In this document: piece after piece, positions 35,642 through 44,609 of the stretch
Numbering within the stretch: the first letter of the stretch is position 1
Layout of the letters: each line of letters starts with the position of its first letter
From: an uncultured Eggerthellaceae bacterium
GTDB lineage: Bacteria; Actinomycetota; Coriobacteriia; Coriobacteriales; Eggerthellaceae
Direction of reading: 5' to 3'
Length of the DNA stretch: 64,000 nucleotides
NCBI GenBank assembly: GCA_910588095.1
Contig: CAJUQH010000004.1
Location: forward strand, 1-64,000
Position numbers and translations under genes: made by a program
Notes under the pieces: generated by a model
The model's input: the letters and a program-made list of their open reading frames with translations, nothing else
What the model was told of the DNA's origin: nothing
The model's database searches: none

Positions 35642-38631
35642 CGCGCACCGCCCAGCACGTCCACCACGTTCCAGTCGAGCCCCGAACCCTCTATGAGCTC
35701 GGCGCTGCCCACGGTGCACCGGCAGCCGCGCTGGGCTGCCTGGGCGATGGCGCCGCCTAAGGCGCGCACGTCGTCGACGGTGGCCCCGACCACCTGGCAC
35801 CGCACCTGGGCGCGCATGGCGGGCGTCACGCCGCTGAAGAACATGCCGCATTGGCGACGGATGAGGTCGCGCGGCTTGAGCGGCGCGTCGAACCCGGCGG
35901 TGGTGCTGACCACATAGCCTTCCATCTCGTCGGCCGTGGGCTCCAAGGCTGCCAGCCAGGGACCGGCCTCGCCAAAGCGCTGCACCGTGGCGTCGATGTG
36001 CGGGTCGCGGTAGGAGTGGAATGCCAGCGACCCTGGGCGCGTGGTGAAGAAGCCGCAGCCGTAGGCGCCGCCCTTCACGCGCACCTCGTTCCACAGGTAA
36101 TCGTAGGAGAGTATGCGACTGGCCAGCAGCCAGGCACCGGAATAGGGCGCCGCCGGGTCGAGCAGGCGCCGATCGAAGCCCAGCGCGGTGAACGACACGT
36201 CAGTGGGCACGGCGAACGCCTCGCGGCGGTCGACGGGCGCAGGCACCTCCAAAGCGGGAGCGCCGCCCGGCGCCGGGGCATCGGCCCCTTCCGCGTTGGC
36301 CGCAGCTGCTTCCGCATTGGCAGCTCCGGCCCCCATGCCCAAGCACGGCCCCGCCGCGAAGTAGCGCTCGAGGCTTTCCGCGCTGCCCGCGAACGAGAGC
36401 ACGCAGCCGCGGTCGGTGAACAGCCGCGCGGCCAGGCTGGCCAGCTTGGCTGTTATGGCCGCCGCCTTGCCGTCGAAGCCGTCCAGGGCGTCGCGCAGGA
36501 ACCAGTAGAAGTCCACGCCGCCGAGGCCCTGGCGCACTTGGGCCGCCGGCAGGTAGTACGACGCGGCGCGCTGCGAGGCTATGCTGTGGCCCGCCGTGGC
36601 GAACGCCTGCTCCATGGCCACGCGCTTCTGCAGCATCATGTCGGCCATCTTGGCCGTGTCGGTAAAGTCGGTCTCGAGCAGGATCTCGCTCACCAGGGAA
36701 GCCGCATGCTCCACCTCGGCCTCGAGCGCGGCGGCGGACGCCACGAACTTGGGCGCGAAGGCGCCGCGGTCGCTGCCGGCCGCCTCGTGCACCTCCGAGA
36801 AGAACGACAGCGTGCCCAGGTGCGCCTGCACGAGCGCATCCAGCTCGGCCGCCGTGTGGCGGGCGGTGCCCAGGCGCCCCAGCACGAGCGCCAGCAGTCC
36901 CACGTAGGGTAGCTCGTCGAACGCCACCGCATCCAGCGGGAAGTAGCGCGTCGCGTAGGCGATGCCGTTGGTGCCCACCTCATGGCGCAGGCACGGCAGG
37001 GGCAGGTCGTCGCGCAGGGCGAAGGCGGCCTCGACCGGCGCGTCACCGATGTCGGCCACGGCCAGGTGCGGCAAGCGGGCCAGGTCGGCGGGGGCGTCGG
37101 GGGCCTCCTGGGCGGCTCGCAGCACCTCCACCTCGGCCTGCACCGCCTCGAAGGCGGCGGTGTCCATGCCAGCAGCCAGCGCGTCGAGCCGCGCGCGCTC
37201 GGCGGCATCGCCCTCGCCTTCCACCGGCACCAGCTCGACGCTGGCCCAGTGGCGGCTGTCCAGGAACACCTCGCGCAGCAGCTGCTCGAAGTAGCCCTCG
37301 TCCACCTTGGCCCTCAGGCTGGCGAACACGTCCTCGTAGCGCAGGTAGTCGGTGGCCAGGGCATCGTCGTAGAGCCACCCGGCCAGGGCGGCCACGGCCA
37401 GCGCCACGCCGTCGGGGTAGCCGAAGCTGTGCTCGCGCATGGTGAACTCGGCCTGGGCGATGGCCGCGCGCACCAGGCTGCGATCCAGCCCGCCGCCGGC
37501 CAGGCGCGCTGCCTCGGCCTGCACCGTTTCCTCGAAGCGCTCCAGGGCGCCTTCCGTGCCCGGCGCGATGCCCCGCAGCTCCAGCATGGCGAAGGGCTGC
37601 GCGATGGAGTCGGCCACGAACGCCTGCACGTCGGCCGCCAGCCCCGCATCGAGCAGCGCGCGCTTGAGCGGCGCCTCGTTCGACCCGGCGATGGCGTCCA
37701 GCAGTATGTCGGCCGCCACCATGCGCTCGCGCTCGGCCGCGTTGCCCAGCACGAAGCCCAGGGCGCAGCACGCGTTCTCGGGCGCGGTGGCCATGGGGCG
37801 CCGCACGCCCCGGGCCACCACGGCGCTCTGCATGGCCAGCGGGTTCGCGTCGAGCGGGCCGCGGTCGGCCTCGGCCAAGGGCGCCAGGTACTCGCGGTCG
37901 AGGAAGCCCAGGAAGCGCTCGGGGTCCAGGTCGCCGTAGAGCGTGATGTAGCTGTTGTCGGGCCGGTAGTGGCGGTGGTGGCTGTCCAGGTACGACTCGT
38001 AGGTGAGCGTGGGGATGGCCGCTGGCGTGCCGCCCGACTCGAAGCGGTAGGTGGTGTCGGGGAACAGCGCGGCCGAAAGCGCGTCGTAGAGCACCGACTC
38101 CGGGTCGGCCAGCGCGCCCTTCATCTCGTTGTACACCACGCCGTTGTACACCAGCTCGTCCGTCGAGCCCGGCGCCAGCTCAAGGTGCCAGCCTTCCTGC
38201 TCGAACACCGTGCGCTTGTCGTAGATGGCCGGCTGGAACACCGCGTCCAGGTACACCTCCATGAGATTCTGGAGGTCTTGGGCGTTGGTGGACGACACCG
38301 GGTACATGGTCTTGTCGGGGAACGTCATGGCGTTCAGGAACGTCTGCATGGACGACTTCAGCAGGTTGACGAAGGGCTCCTTGATGGGGAACCGCTGCGA
38401 GCCGCACAGCACCGAGTGCTCCAGAATGTGGAAGACGCCCGTGTCATCGGCAGCGGGCGTCTTGAAGCTTATGGAGAATGCCTTGTTCGGGTCGCTGTTC
38501 TGCAGGAAGAGCAGGCGCGCGCCGCTGCGCTGGTGGCGCAGGACGTGCGCGGTGCCCTTGATCTCTGCCAGGTCCTCCGACCGCTCGAGCGCGAACCCGT
38601 TGCGAGCGGCCGCCTCGGCGACGCTACTCAT
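35638..38631 (-). CDS. M16C zinc metallopeptidase, PreP/Cym1-like
   Basis: A 997-residue insulinase-superfamily protease of the presequence-protease (PreP) type, a two-halved clamshell that degrades oligopeptides. The inverted zinc motif HILEH (His68, Glu71, His72) is followed by SVLCGSQRFPIKEPFVNLLK, typical of this subfamily. No signal peptide is visible, so it is probably cytoplasmic. An Ala-rich insertion near residues 770-790 is low complexity. Its start overlaps the solute-binding protein gene by 8 nt, and it is coupled downstream to the small tail-anchored protein. A link between peptide degradation and amino-acid uptake by the upstream binding protein is plausible but inferred. Confidence 0.9.
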   Translation of the reverse strand: MSSVAEAAARNGFALERSEDLAEIKGTAHVLRHQRSGARLLFLQNSDPNKAFSISFKTPAADDTGVFHILEHSVLCGSQRFPIKEPFVNLLKSSMQTFLNAMTFPDKTMYPVSSTNAQDLQNLMEVYLDAVFQPAIYDKRTVFEQEGWHLELAPGSTDELVYNGVVYNEMKGALADPESVLYDALSAALFPDTTYRFESGGTPAAIPTLTYESYLDSHHRHYRPDNSYITLYGDLDPERFLGFLDREYLAPLAEADRGPLDANPLAMQSAVVARGVRRPMATAPENACCALGFVLGNAAERERMVAADILLDAIAGSNEAPLKRALLDAGLAADVQAFVADSIAQPFAMLELRGIAPGTEGALERFEETVQAEAARLAGGGLDRSLVRAAIAQAEFTMREHSFGYPDGVALAVAALAGWLYDDALATDYLRYEDVFASLRAKVDEGYFEQLLREVFLDSRHWASVELVPVEGEGDAAERARLDALAAGMDTAAFEAVQAEVEVLRAAQEAPDAPADLARLPHLAVADIGDAPVEAAFALRDDLPLPCLRHEVGTNGIAYATRYFPLDAVAFDELPYVGLLALVLGRLGTARHTAAELDALVQAHLGTLSFFSEVHEAAGSDRGAFAPKFVASAAALEAEVEHAASLVSEILLETDFTDTAKMADMMLQKRVAMEQAFATAGHSIASQRAASYYLPAAQVRQGLGGVDFYWFLRDALDGFDGKAAAITAKLASLAARLFTDRGCVLSFAGSAESLERYFAAGPCLGMGAGAANAEAAAANAEGADAPAPGGAPALEVPAPVDRREAFAVPTDVSFTALGFDRRLLDPAAPYSGAWLLASRILSYDYLWNEVRVKGGAYGCGFFTTRPGSLAFHSYRDPHIDATVQRFGEAGPWLAALEPTADEMEGYVVSTTAGFDAPLKPRDLIRRQCGMFFSGVTPAMRAQVRCQVVGATVDDVRALGGAIAQAAQRGCRCTVGSAELIEGSGLDWNVVDVLGGAR

Positions 38632-39577
38632 CAGCTGCGGTGGCCGATGCCGAGCTGCTGGCGCTCGAGGAGCCGCTGGCGCTGCTGGAGCTGCTCGAGC
38701 TGCTGGAGCTATCCGAGCTGCTGGAACTGGACGAGGTGGAGCCAGCCTGCGCGCCTGCGGTGAGCGCCACCGTGTCCAGCGCCAGGGGCACGCCGAGCCA
38801 CTTCTTCTCTATCACGTCGACGGTGCCGTTGGTGAGCAGGGTCGACAGGGCCTCGTTGATGACCGTCTGCAGGTCGGTGTTGGTGCGCGAGGCGGCGATG
38901 CAGTAGCCCGCCGGCTTGGACATGAGCGCCACTATGTAGGCGTCGACGTCCTGGCGGTGCGCCGCGTACAGGCCGATGATGGCGTCAGAGGCCACGTAGT
39001 CCACGCCGTCGGAGCTCAGCTGGTTGAACGCGTCGCCCAGGTTGGTGGACGCCTTCACCGCCTCGGCGCCGAACTCGTTGGTGACGGCCCAAGCGCTCTT
39101 GGACGACGACTGAGCGGCGATGGTGGGCGGCTCGGCCTTCGTGGGCACCGGGGCGTTCTCGGTGGTGGCGAACAGCGCGATGGCCGTGGGCAGGTACTCG
39201 TCGGAGAGCCAGTAGTCAGTGGAGGAATCGGCGCTGTCGACGCCCATCACGATGTCGACGGTGTTCTCTTGCAGCGCGGTGACCGGGTCGGACCCCACGT
39301 CCACGATGGAGAGCTTCAGCCCCAGTTCGTCGGCGATGGCCGCGGCGATGTCGACGTCGATGCCGATTATCTTGTCGTTGCCCTTGCCAGCCAGCGGCGA
39401 CTGGTCGGTGTTCACGCCCACGCGCAGCGTGCCGTCTTGGCCGATGGTGGGCGAAGACACCGTGGGGGACTTGAGCTCGGGGGCCGAGTTGCCGGCCGAC
39501 GAGCAGCCGACCAGGGGAAGGGCCATGCCCACCGTCAAAGCGGCAGCCATGAGCAGTGCCATCACGCGTCGAGACAA
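38624..39577 (-). CDS. Lipoprotein solute-binding protein (family 3, amino-acid type) with poly-serine tail
   Basis: A TTG start at 39577 is proposed because AAGGAGG sits 6 nt upstream; this gives a 317-residue lipoprotein precursor with lipobox LVGC (Cys25). The SBP_bac_3 fold is clear (TLRVGVNTDQSPLAGKGNDK, GIDVDIAAAIADELG, DIVMGVDS). No permease or ATPase gene is adjacent, so it is an orphan binding protein or works with a distant transporter. The last 40 residues are almost entirely serine with a few Ala/Gly, an unusual tail that may be disordered. It overlaps the peptidase gene. Confidence 0.82.
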   Translation of the reverse strand: MSRRVMALLMAAALTVGMALPLVGCSSAGNSAPELKSPTVSSPTIGQDGTLRVGVNTDQSPLAGKGNDKIIGIDVDIAAAIADELGLKLSIVDVGSDPVTALQENTVDIVMGVDSADSSTDYWLSDEYLPTAIALFATTENAPVPTKAEPPTIAAQSSSKSAWAVTNEFGAEAVKASTNLGDAFNQLSSDGVDYVASDAIIGLYAAHRQDVDAYIVALMSKPAGYCIAASRTNTDLQTVINEALSTLLTNGTVDVIEKKWLGVPLALDTVALTAGAQAGSTSSSSSSSDSSSSSSSSSSASGSSSASSSASATAADE

Positions 39578-39937
39578 AGCGCAACCTCCTTCAGGTTCCA
39601 TATCATGCACGCCCCGCCGCCGACTGACCTAGTCTTTGACCCCACACCCGCGCACCGGGGTTTGGCACAGGCGCCGCGTTGCCGCGCTGCCCGTACGCCG
39701 CCCTCTCGCCCGCCGCAGCCTCGTGCCGCGGAAAAATGGAATCGGGCGGTGCGTCTTACTCCTAGGATGCGCCATGCTCGCGTGCAGCCGCCCGGGGCGG
39801 GCGCAGCGCTTACGTGGACCCTTTCGACCGCATCTGCCTTGGGCTGAAAGGCGCGGCGCAGGGCCGCCCCTTCGCAACTACAGACTCGGCGTGAAGCGTA
39901 TCTGCCAGTTTAGCAGAATGGGCTGCGGAAGGCCCCG
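39578..39937. other. 360-bp intergenic stretch without a recognised gene
   Basis: No open frame with a credible ribosome site and no RNA gene was recognised. It should carry the promoter for the minus-strand binding-protein operon; a TAAACT-like -10 occurs near 39914 on that strand but has no clear partner. Several GC-rich inverted repeats are present without T-runs. Confidence 0.4.
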
Positions 39938-40279
39938 TTAGGGCCGCAAGTCCATGGGAACGTCGCGATAGAAGCAGCTGCGGGCGCCCGTGTGGCACGC
40001 CGGGCCCGCCGGCTCCACCAACGCCAGCAGCGTGTCGGCGTCGCAGTCGTACTTGAGCGCCACGAGCTTCTGCACGTTGCCGCTGGTGGCGCCCTTGTGC
40101 CATAGCTCCTGGCGGCTGCGCGACCAGAACACGGTCTCGCCCGTGGCCAGGGTGCGCTCCAGCGATTCGGGGCTCATCCAGGCCACCATGAGCACTTCGC
40201 GCGTGTGCGCGTCCTGCACCACGCAGGGGATGAGGCCGTTGGCGTCGTATTTGAGCTCGGGTGCGTCCATGGGGGCCAT
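39938..40279 (-). CDS. hisI: Phosphoribosyl-AMP cyclohydrolase
   Basis: A 113-residue HisI (start at 40279 or 9 nt downstream). It opens the purine ring of PR-AMP, step three of histidine synthesis. VLMVAWM, TVFWSRSRQELWHKG and the zinc cysteines in YDCDADTLL and ACHTGARSCF are present. It is not fused to HisE; the pyrophosphatase for step two is not found in this window. It is the last gene of the his operon, separated from hisF by about 250 nt holding a tiny ORF. Confidence 0.94.
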   Translation of the reverse strand: MAPMDAPELKYDANGLIPCVVQDAHTREVLMVAWMSPESLERTLATGETVFWSRSRQELWHKGATSGNVQKLVALKYDCDADTLLALVEPAGPACHTGARSCFYRDVPMDLRP

Positions 40280-40296
40280 TATAGCCGGTCGAAGCG

Positions 40297-40416
40297 CTAG
40301 ACGATCACGACGACGATGAGGGCGCACGCCGCAGCTATCGCGGCTATGCGGGCGTTCTTGCTCTGCAGCAGGGCGTGGAGCCTCTGCGGCGCGGGATTCT
40401 CTTTTGTCGTATCCAT
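40297..40416 (-). CDS. Possible 39-aa membrane peptide between hisF and hisI
   Basis: An ORF beginning MDTTKENPAPQRLH and ending in one hydrophobic helix (ARIAAIAAACALIVVVIV). It is oriented with the operon and lies 17 nt upstream of hisI. No strong ribosome site is visible, and a longer in-frame start exists at 40488. Hydrophobic tail-anchored peptides of this sort are easily overlooked; comparison with relatives would decide. Confidence 0.35.
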   Translation of the reverse strand: MDTTKENPAPQRLHALLQSKNARIAAIAAACALIVVVIV

Positions 40417-40532
40417 GCTGAGAAGTATAGAAGCGCGGCTTGCCTTTATCAACGCCCGCCCGCGGGCGGCGGGCGAACGGCCCGCCACAACCCCAGCTTA
40501 GGGCGCGGCGGCCCGGCAGAGCGCCCGATGGT

Positions 40533-41297
40533 CTAGAGCCGCACGGGAATGCCCTGGGAGCGCATGTGCTCCTTCACCTGGCGCACGGTCATCTCGCCGA
40601 AGTGGAACACGCTCGCGGCCAGCACGGCGTCGGCCTCGCCTTCGATGATGCCCTCGGCGAAGTGCTCGATGCGCCCCACGCCGCCCGAGGCGATGACCGG
40701 GATGGGCACCGCCCGCGCCACCGCCCGGGTGAGCGCGCAGTCGAAGCCGTCGCGGCTGCCGTCGCGGTCCATGGAGGTGAGCAGTATCTCCCCTGCCCCG
40801 CGGCGGGCGGCCTCGCGCGCCCATTCCAGCGCGTCGATGCCCGTGGCCTTGCGGCCGCCGGCCACGTAGACCTCCCACTTGTTCGGATTGCCCGCCACCG
40901 CCTTGGCGTCGACGGCGCACACCACGGCCTGGGTGCCGAAGGCAGCTGCGGCCTGGGTGATGAGCGCAGGGTCGAGCACCGCGGCGGAGTTCACCGCCAC
41001 CTTGTCGGCCCCGGCGGCTATCATGGTGCGCATGTCGGCCACGGTGCGCATGCCGCCGCCCACGCAGTAGGGCAGGTGCAGCTCGGCCGCGGCGTGGCTT
41101 GCCAGCTCGACGGTGGTGGCGCGGTCGTCGGAGGTGGCGGTTATGTCAAGGAATATGACCTCGTCGGCGCGCTGCTCGTCATAAGCGCGGGCCAGCTCGA
41201 TGGGGTCGCCGGCGTCGCGCAGGCCGACGAAGTTCACCCCCTTAACCACGCGCCCGTCCTTGACGTCCAGGCACGGTATGACGCGCTTGGCGAGCAT
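40533..41297 (-). CDS. hisF: Imidazole glycerol phosphate synthase, cyclase subunit
   Basis: A 254-residue TIM-barrel HisF starting MLAKRVIPCLDVKDGRVVKG; the ATG overlaps the hisA stop (ATGA). Catalytic Asp residues fall in CLDVKDG and in LLTSMDRDG. It uses ammonia delivered by HisH to make IGP and AICAR. The much longer frame to 41951 is a shadow of hisA. Confidence 0.97.
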   Translation of the reverse strand: MLAKRVIPCLDVKDGRVVKGVNFVGLRDAGDPIELARAYDEQRADEVIFLDITATSDDRATTVELASHAAAELHLPYCVGGGMRTVADMRTMIAAGADKVAVNSAAVLDPALITQAAAAFGTQAVVCAVDAKAVAGNPNKWEVYVAGGRKATGIDALEWAREAARRGAGEILLTSMDRDGSRDGFDCALTRAVARAVPIPVIASGGVGRIEHFAEGIIEGEADAVLAASVFHFGEMTVRQVKEHMRSQGIPVRL

Positions 41298-42085
41298 CAG
41301 CGCTGCTCCAGGTCGGCCAGGGTGAGCGGCTGCTGCTCGGCCGCCAGCGATGCCGCCTCGAGCGTGCCGCGGCAAGCCGCCACGCCGTCGGCCACCGTGA
41401 GCGAGCCCTCGTAGATGGCGCGGCCGGCGATGACGCCTTCCACGGCGTCGGCCACCTGGGCCAGCGCCTCGATGTCGGCCAGCGAAGCCACGCCGCCCGA
41501 GGCGATGACCGGCTTCCCGAAGGCCGCCGCCATGGCCGTGTAGGCCTGCGGGTCGATGCCGGTCTGCATGCCATCGCGGGCGATGTCGGTGTAGACCAGG
41601 TGCTCGTAGCCGAGCGCGCCCATGCGGGCGGCGAAGTCGCGTGCCGAGAGGGCCGCCCCCTGCTCCCAGCCGTCGACCGCCACCTCGCCGTTGCGCGCGT
41701 CGATGCCAGCGGCCAGCAGCCCCTCGTATTCCTCGACCGCCTGCTGGGCGAAGTCGCGCTGGCGCACCAGGGCGGTGCCCAGCACCACGCGGTTCGCGCC
41801 CGCGTCGGCCAGGCGCGCGATGGCGTCCATGGACCGCACGCCGCCGCCCACCTCCACCTTGAGGGCGGTGCGGCGCAGGATGGCCTCCACCACGGCGATG
41901 TTGGCCGGCTGCCCGCTGCGGGCGCCGTCGAGGTCGACCAGGTGCAGCCACTCGGCGCCGGCCTCCTCGAACAGCTGGGCTTGGAGCACCGGGTCTTCGT
42001 TGTAGACGGTCACCTTGGAGTAGTCGCCCTGCTCGAGGCGCACGGCGCGCCCGTCCAGGATGTCGATGGCAGGAAGAAGGTACAC
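41297..42085 (-). CDS. hisA: ProFAR isomerase (HisA)
   Basis: A 262-residue HisA. MYLLPAIDILDGRAVRLEQGDY contains the catalytic aspartate in AIDILDG; VEVGGGVRSMD and YTDIARDGMQTG are diagnostic and carry the second catalytic aspartate. It is slightly longer than usual at the C-terminus. In some actinobacteria HisA (PriA) also serves tryptophan synthesis; whether that is so here cannot be told. Coupled to hisF. Confidence 0.95.
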   Translation of the reverse strand: MYLLPAIDILDGRAVRLEQGDYSKVTVYNEDPVLQAQLFEEAGAEWLHLVDLDGARSGQPANIAVVEAILRRTALKVEVGGGVRSMDAIARLADAGANRVVLGTALVRQRDFAQQAVEEYEGLLAAGIDARNGEVAVDGWEQGAALSARDFAARMGALGYEHLVYTDIARDGMQTGIDPQAYTAMAAAFGKPVIASGGVASLADIEALAQVADAVEGVIAGRAIYEGSLTVADGVAACRGTLEAASLAAEQQPLTLADLEQR

Positions 42086-42090
42086 GAGGA

Positions 42091-42885
42091 TCAGCTCTCC
42101 TTTGCTAGGGTGACGAAGTTGCGCAGCAGCTGGGCGCCGGCGTCCGAGCTCTTCTCGGGGTGGAACTGCACCCCGAACACGCGGTCAGACGCCTGCACGG
42201 CGCTGGGGAAGGTGACGGAATGGGTGGTGAGGCCGATAGTGGCCGGGCTTTCGGGGGCAGCATAGCTGTGGGTGAAGTAGAAGTACTCGGTTCCGCCGCT
42301 CTTCGAGGCGGCGGGAACCCTTGACGCTGCGGTGCCTGCCAGCACGCCATCTTCGCCTTCCAGGGCCTCGTCGCGTACCGCAGTACGCTTCCTCGTCCCT
42401 TCTGGAGAATCTGACGCACTGGCAGTCACCTCGCTGACCGAACCAAGCAAGCGACTCGACTCCGGTTTGACCCACTCAACCAGATTCCAGCCGACGTGGG
42501 GGATCTTGTAGAAGGCGCCATCGGCGTCGTGGTCGGGCAGGCGGCGCACCACGCCAGGGATGAGCCCGAGGCCCTGCGGGTTCGGGCCACCGTCGGGCGC
42601 ACCTTCCTCGCCTTCCGCGAACATGAGGTGCATGCCCAAGCAGATGCCCAGGAACGCCGCCCCGCGGTCTACGGCCTCGCGCACCGCGTCCATCTGGCCG
42701 AGCCGGGCCATGGTGGCCGCCGCATCGCCGAAGGCCCCAACGCCAGGCAGCACTACGGCGCTCGCCCGCGCGATGACGGCCGCATCGTCGGTCACCTGCA
42801 CCGCCGCGCCCTGGGCCGCCAGCCCGCGCTCGACGCTCTGCAGGTTCCCCTTGTGGTAGTCGACTACTGTTATCAATCTCAACAC
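42091..42885 (-). CDS. hisH: Imidazole glycerol phosphate synthase, glutaminase subunit, with in-frame insertion
   Basis: A 264-residue HisH, about 60 residues longer than normal. The class I amidotransferase triad is intact: Cys82 in GICLGMHL, His242 and Glu244 in FHPEKSS. The extra material at about residues 141-198 (between GWNLVEWVK and TEYFYFTHSY) is rich in Ser, Glu, Arg and Ala, has no counterpart in the family, and would lie in a surface loop. At DNA level it contains a perfect palindrome, suggesting insertion of a small repeat element. The active site and flanking core look unharmed, so the enzyme is probably functional. Confidence 0.93.
   Translation of the reverse strand: MLRLITVVDYHKGNLQSVERGLAAQGAAVQVTDDAAVIARASAVVLPGVGAFGDAAATMARLGQMDAVREAVDRGAAFLGICLGMHLMFAEGEEGAPDGGPNPQGLGLIPGVVRRLPDHDADGAFYKIPHVGWNLVEWVKPESSRLLGSVSEVTASASDSPEGTRKRTAVRDEALEGEDGVLAGTAASRVPAASKSGGTEYFYFTHSYAAPESPATIGLTTHSVTFPSAVQASDRVFGVQFHPEKSSDAGAQLLRNFVTLAKES
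42292..42465 (-). repeat. Putative palindromic element inserted in frame in hisH
   Basis: About 174 bp with no family counterpart, containing GCGTAC-CGCA-GTACGC at 42373-42388. No second copy was recognised in this window. The behaviour resembles in-frame palindromic elements described in Rickettsia, but relation to those is not claimed. Confidence 0.4.
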
Positions 42886-42908
42886 TCCGTTGCGTCAGCG
42901 CAGGCGAA

Positions 42909-43502
42909 CTAGAGGGCGCCTTTCGTGGAGGGCAGCTGCCCTTCCACGCGCGGGTCGATGGCCACTGCCGCCGAGAGCGCCCGGCCGAGGGCCTTGAACG
43001 CCGCCTCCAGCAGGTGATGCGCGTTCTCGCCCGCCAGCTGCTGCACGTGCAGCGTGGCCGCGGCGTTCAGCGCGAAGGCCCCGAAGAACTCGCGGCCCAG
43101 CTGGGTGTCGAAGGTCTGGATGGCGCCGATGGGCACGTCCATGGCCCAGTACAGCCCCCCGCGGCCCGACAGGTCCAGAGCCGACAGCACCAGCGCCTCG
43201 TCCATGGGGACCGCCGCGTGGGCCATGCGGGTGATGCCGCGCTTGTCGCCCAGCGCCTGGGCGACGGCCTGGCCGAGCACTATGCCCACGTCCTCCACGG
43301 TGTGGTGGGCGTCCACCTCCAGGTCGCCCTGGGCGCGCACCTCCAGGTCGAACAGCCCGTGGCGCGCGAAGGCACTCAGCATGTGATCGAAGAACGGCAC
43401 TCCCGTGTCCACCTGCGCGGTGCCGCAGCCGTCCAGGCAGATGGCCGCCTCTATGTCGGTCTCGTTCGTCTTGCGCGCCACGCGCGCTTCCCGCTTCTGC
43501 AT
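42909..43502 (-). CDS. hisB: Imidazoleglycerol-phosphate dehydratase
   Basis: A 197-residue HisB of the monofunctional type. Manganese-binding motifs DHMLSAFARHG, DAHHTVEDVG and ENAHHLLEAAFKALG are present, along with the C-terminal RVEGQLPSTKG. No histidinol phosphatase domain is fused, so another gene must supply that activity. It lies 12 nt after hisC and 23 nt before hisH. Confidence 0.96.
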   Translation of the reverse strand: MQKREARVARKTNETDIEAAICLDGCGTAQVDTGVPFFDHMLSAFARHGLFDLEVRAQGDLEVDAHHTVEDVGIVLGQAVAQALGDKRGITRMAHAAVPMDEALVLSALDLSGRGGLYWAMDVPIGAIQTFDTQLGREFFGAFALNAAATLHVQQLAGENAHHLLEAAFKALGRALSAAVAIDPRVEGQLPSTKGAL

Positions 43503-43514
43503 CGAAGCCTCCTA

Positions 43515-44609
43515 TCAGGCGCTTTCCAGGAACCGCTCCAAGGCGGCCAGCAGCGCGTCGTTCTGCTCGGACGTGCCGATGGTGGCGCGCAGGCAGCCTT
43601 CGAGCATGAACGCGCTCGAGAAGTCGCGCACGAGCACGCCCTGGTCGTAAAGGTATTCCCACGCTGCCGCGGCCGTAGCCGCCGCCGTGGCGCCGCCCGC
43701 GCCCTCAAGGCGGAACAGCACCCAGTTGGCATCGCTCGGGTAGGGCCCCACGCCATCCATGGCCGCCAGGGCCGCCGTCACGCGGCCGCGCTCGGCCACG
43801 ATGGCGTCGATGGCTGGCTGGAACGCCGCGCGGTTCTCGAACACCACGCGCCCGATGGCCTGCGACACCGCATCGACCGAATAGGGCTGGCGCACCTTCG
43901 CCAGCTCGGACACCACGCCCTCGTGGGCCAATATGTAGCCCAAGCGCACGCCGGCCAGGGCGTAGGCCTTCGAGAAGGTGCGCAGCAGCGCCAGGTTCTC
44001 ATGCGCCTCCAGCAGCGGCAGCGCCGTGGCGCCCGCGAACTCGCAGTAGGCCTCGTCCACCACCACGAGCGCGTCGGTGGCCTGCAGCAGCCGCTCGATG
44101 AACCCCAGGGGCGCGCAGGAGCCAGTGGGGTTGTTGGGGCTCGTGACCACCACGAAGTCTATGTCGCCGCGGGCCACGCGGGCCAGCACCGCCTCTTCGT
44201 CGATGGCGTAGCCAGCGGTGCGCGCCACGTCCACCACTCGCGTGCCGGTCAGGCGCGCGTTGGCAGCATAGACCGAGAAGGTGGGCGGCAGGTTGAGGAA
44301 GGCCCGGCCGGGGCCGCCCCATGCCAAGGCCAGGTCGAACAGCAGCTCGTCGCCGCCATTGCCCACCAGCACCTGCTCGCGCCGCAGGCCGTTGGCGGCC
44401 GCGATGGCGTCGCGCAGGCCGTTGGCCAGCGGGTCGGGGTAGCGGTTGAGCTCCAGCTGGGCCAGCGCGGCGCGCACCTGCTCGCGCACCGCAGGGGGGA
44501 TGTCGGTCGGGCTCTCGTTGGCCGAGAGCAGCGCCTCGGCCGGCAGGTACTTGGGATCGTAGGGCACGAGGCCCGCCAGCTGGGGCGCCGCAGCGCGCAC
44601 GGTATCCAC
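43515..44609 (-). CDS. hisC: Histidinol-phosphate aminotransferase
   Basis: A GTG start at 44609 shares its first base with the last base of the hisD stop (TAGTG), so initiation depends on termination-reinitiation; this gives 364 residues. It is a PLP-dependent class I/II aminotransferase. VTSPNNPTG, VVDEAYCEF and TFSKAYALAGVRLGY (Schiff-base lysine) are clear. An Ala-rich stretch occurs near residue 310. The longer frame to 45290 is a hisD shadow. Confidence 0.95.
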   Translation of the reverse strand: MDTVRAAAPQLAGLVPYDPKYLPAEALLSANESPTDIPPAVREQVRAALAQLELNRYPDPLANGLRDAIAAANGLRREQVLVGNGGDELLFDLALAWGGPGRAFLNLPPTFSVYAANARLTGTRVVDVARTAGYAIDEEAVLARVARGDIDFVVVTSPNNPTGSCAPLGFIERLLQATDALVVVDEAYCEFAGATALPLLEAHENLALLRTFSKAYALAGVRLGYILAHEGVVSELAKVRQPYSVDAVSQAIGRVVFENRAAFQPAIDAIVAERGRVTAALAAMDGVGPYPSDANWVLFRLEGAGGATAAATAAAAWEYLYDQGVLVRDFSSAFMLEGCLRATIGTSEQNDALLAALERFLESA

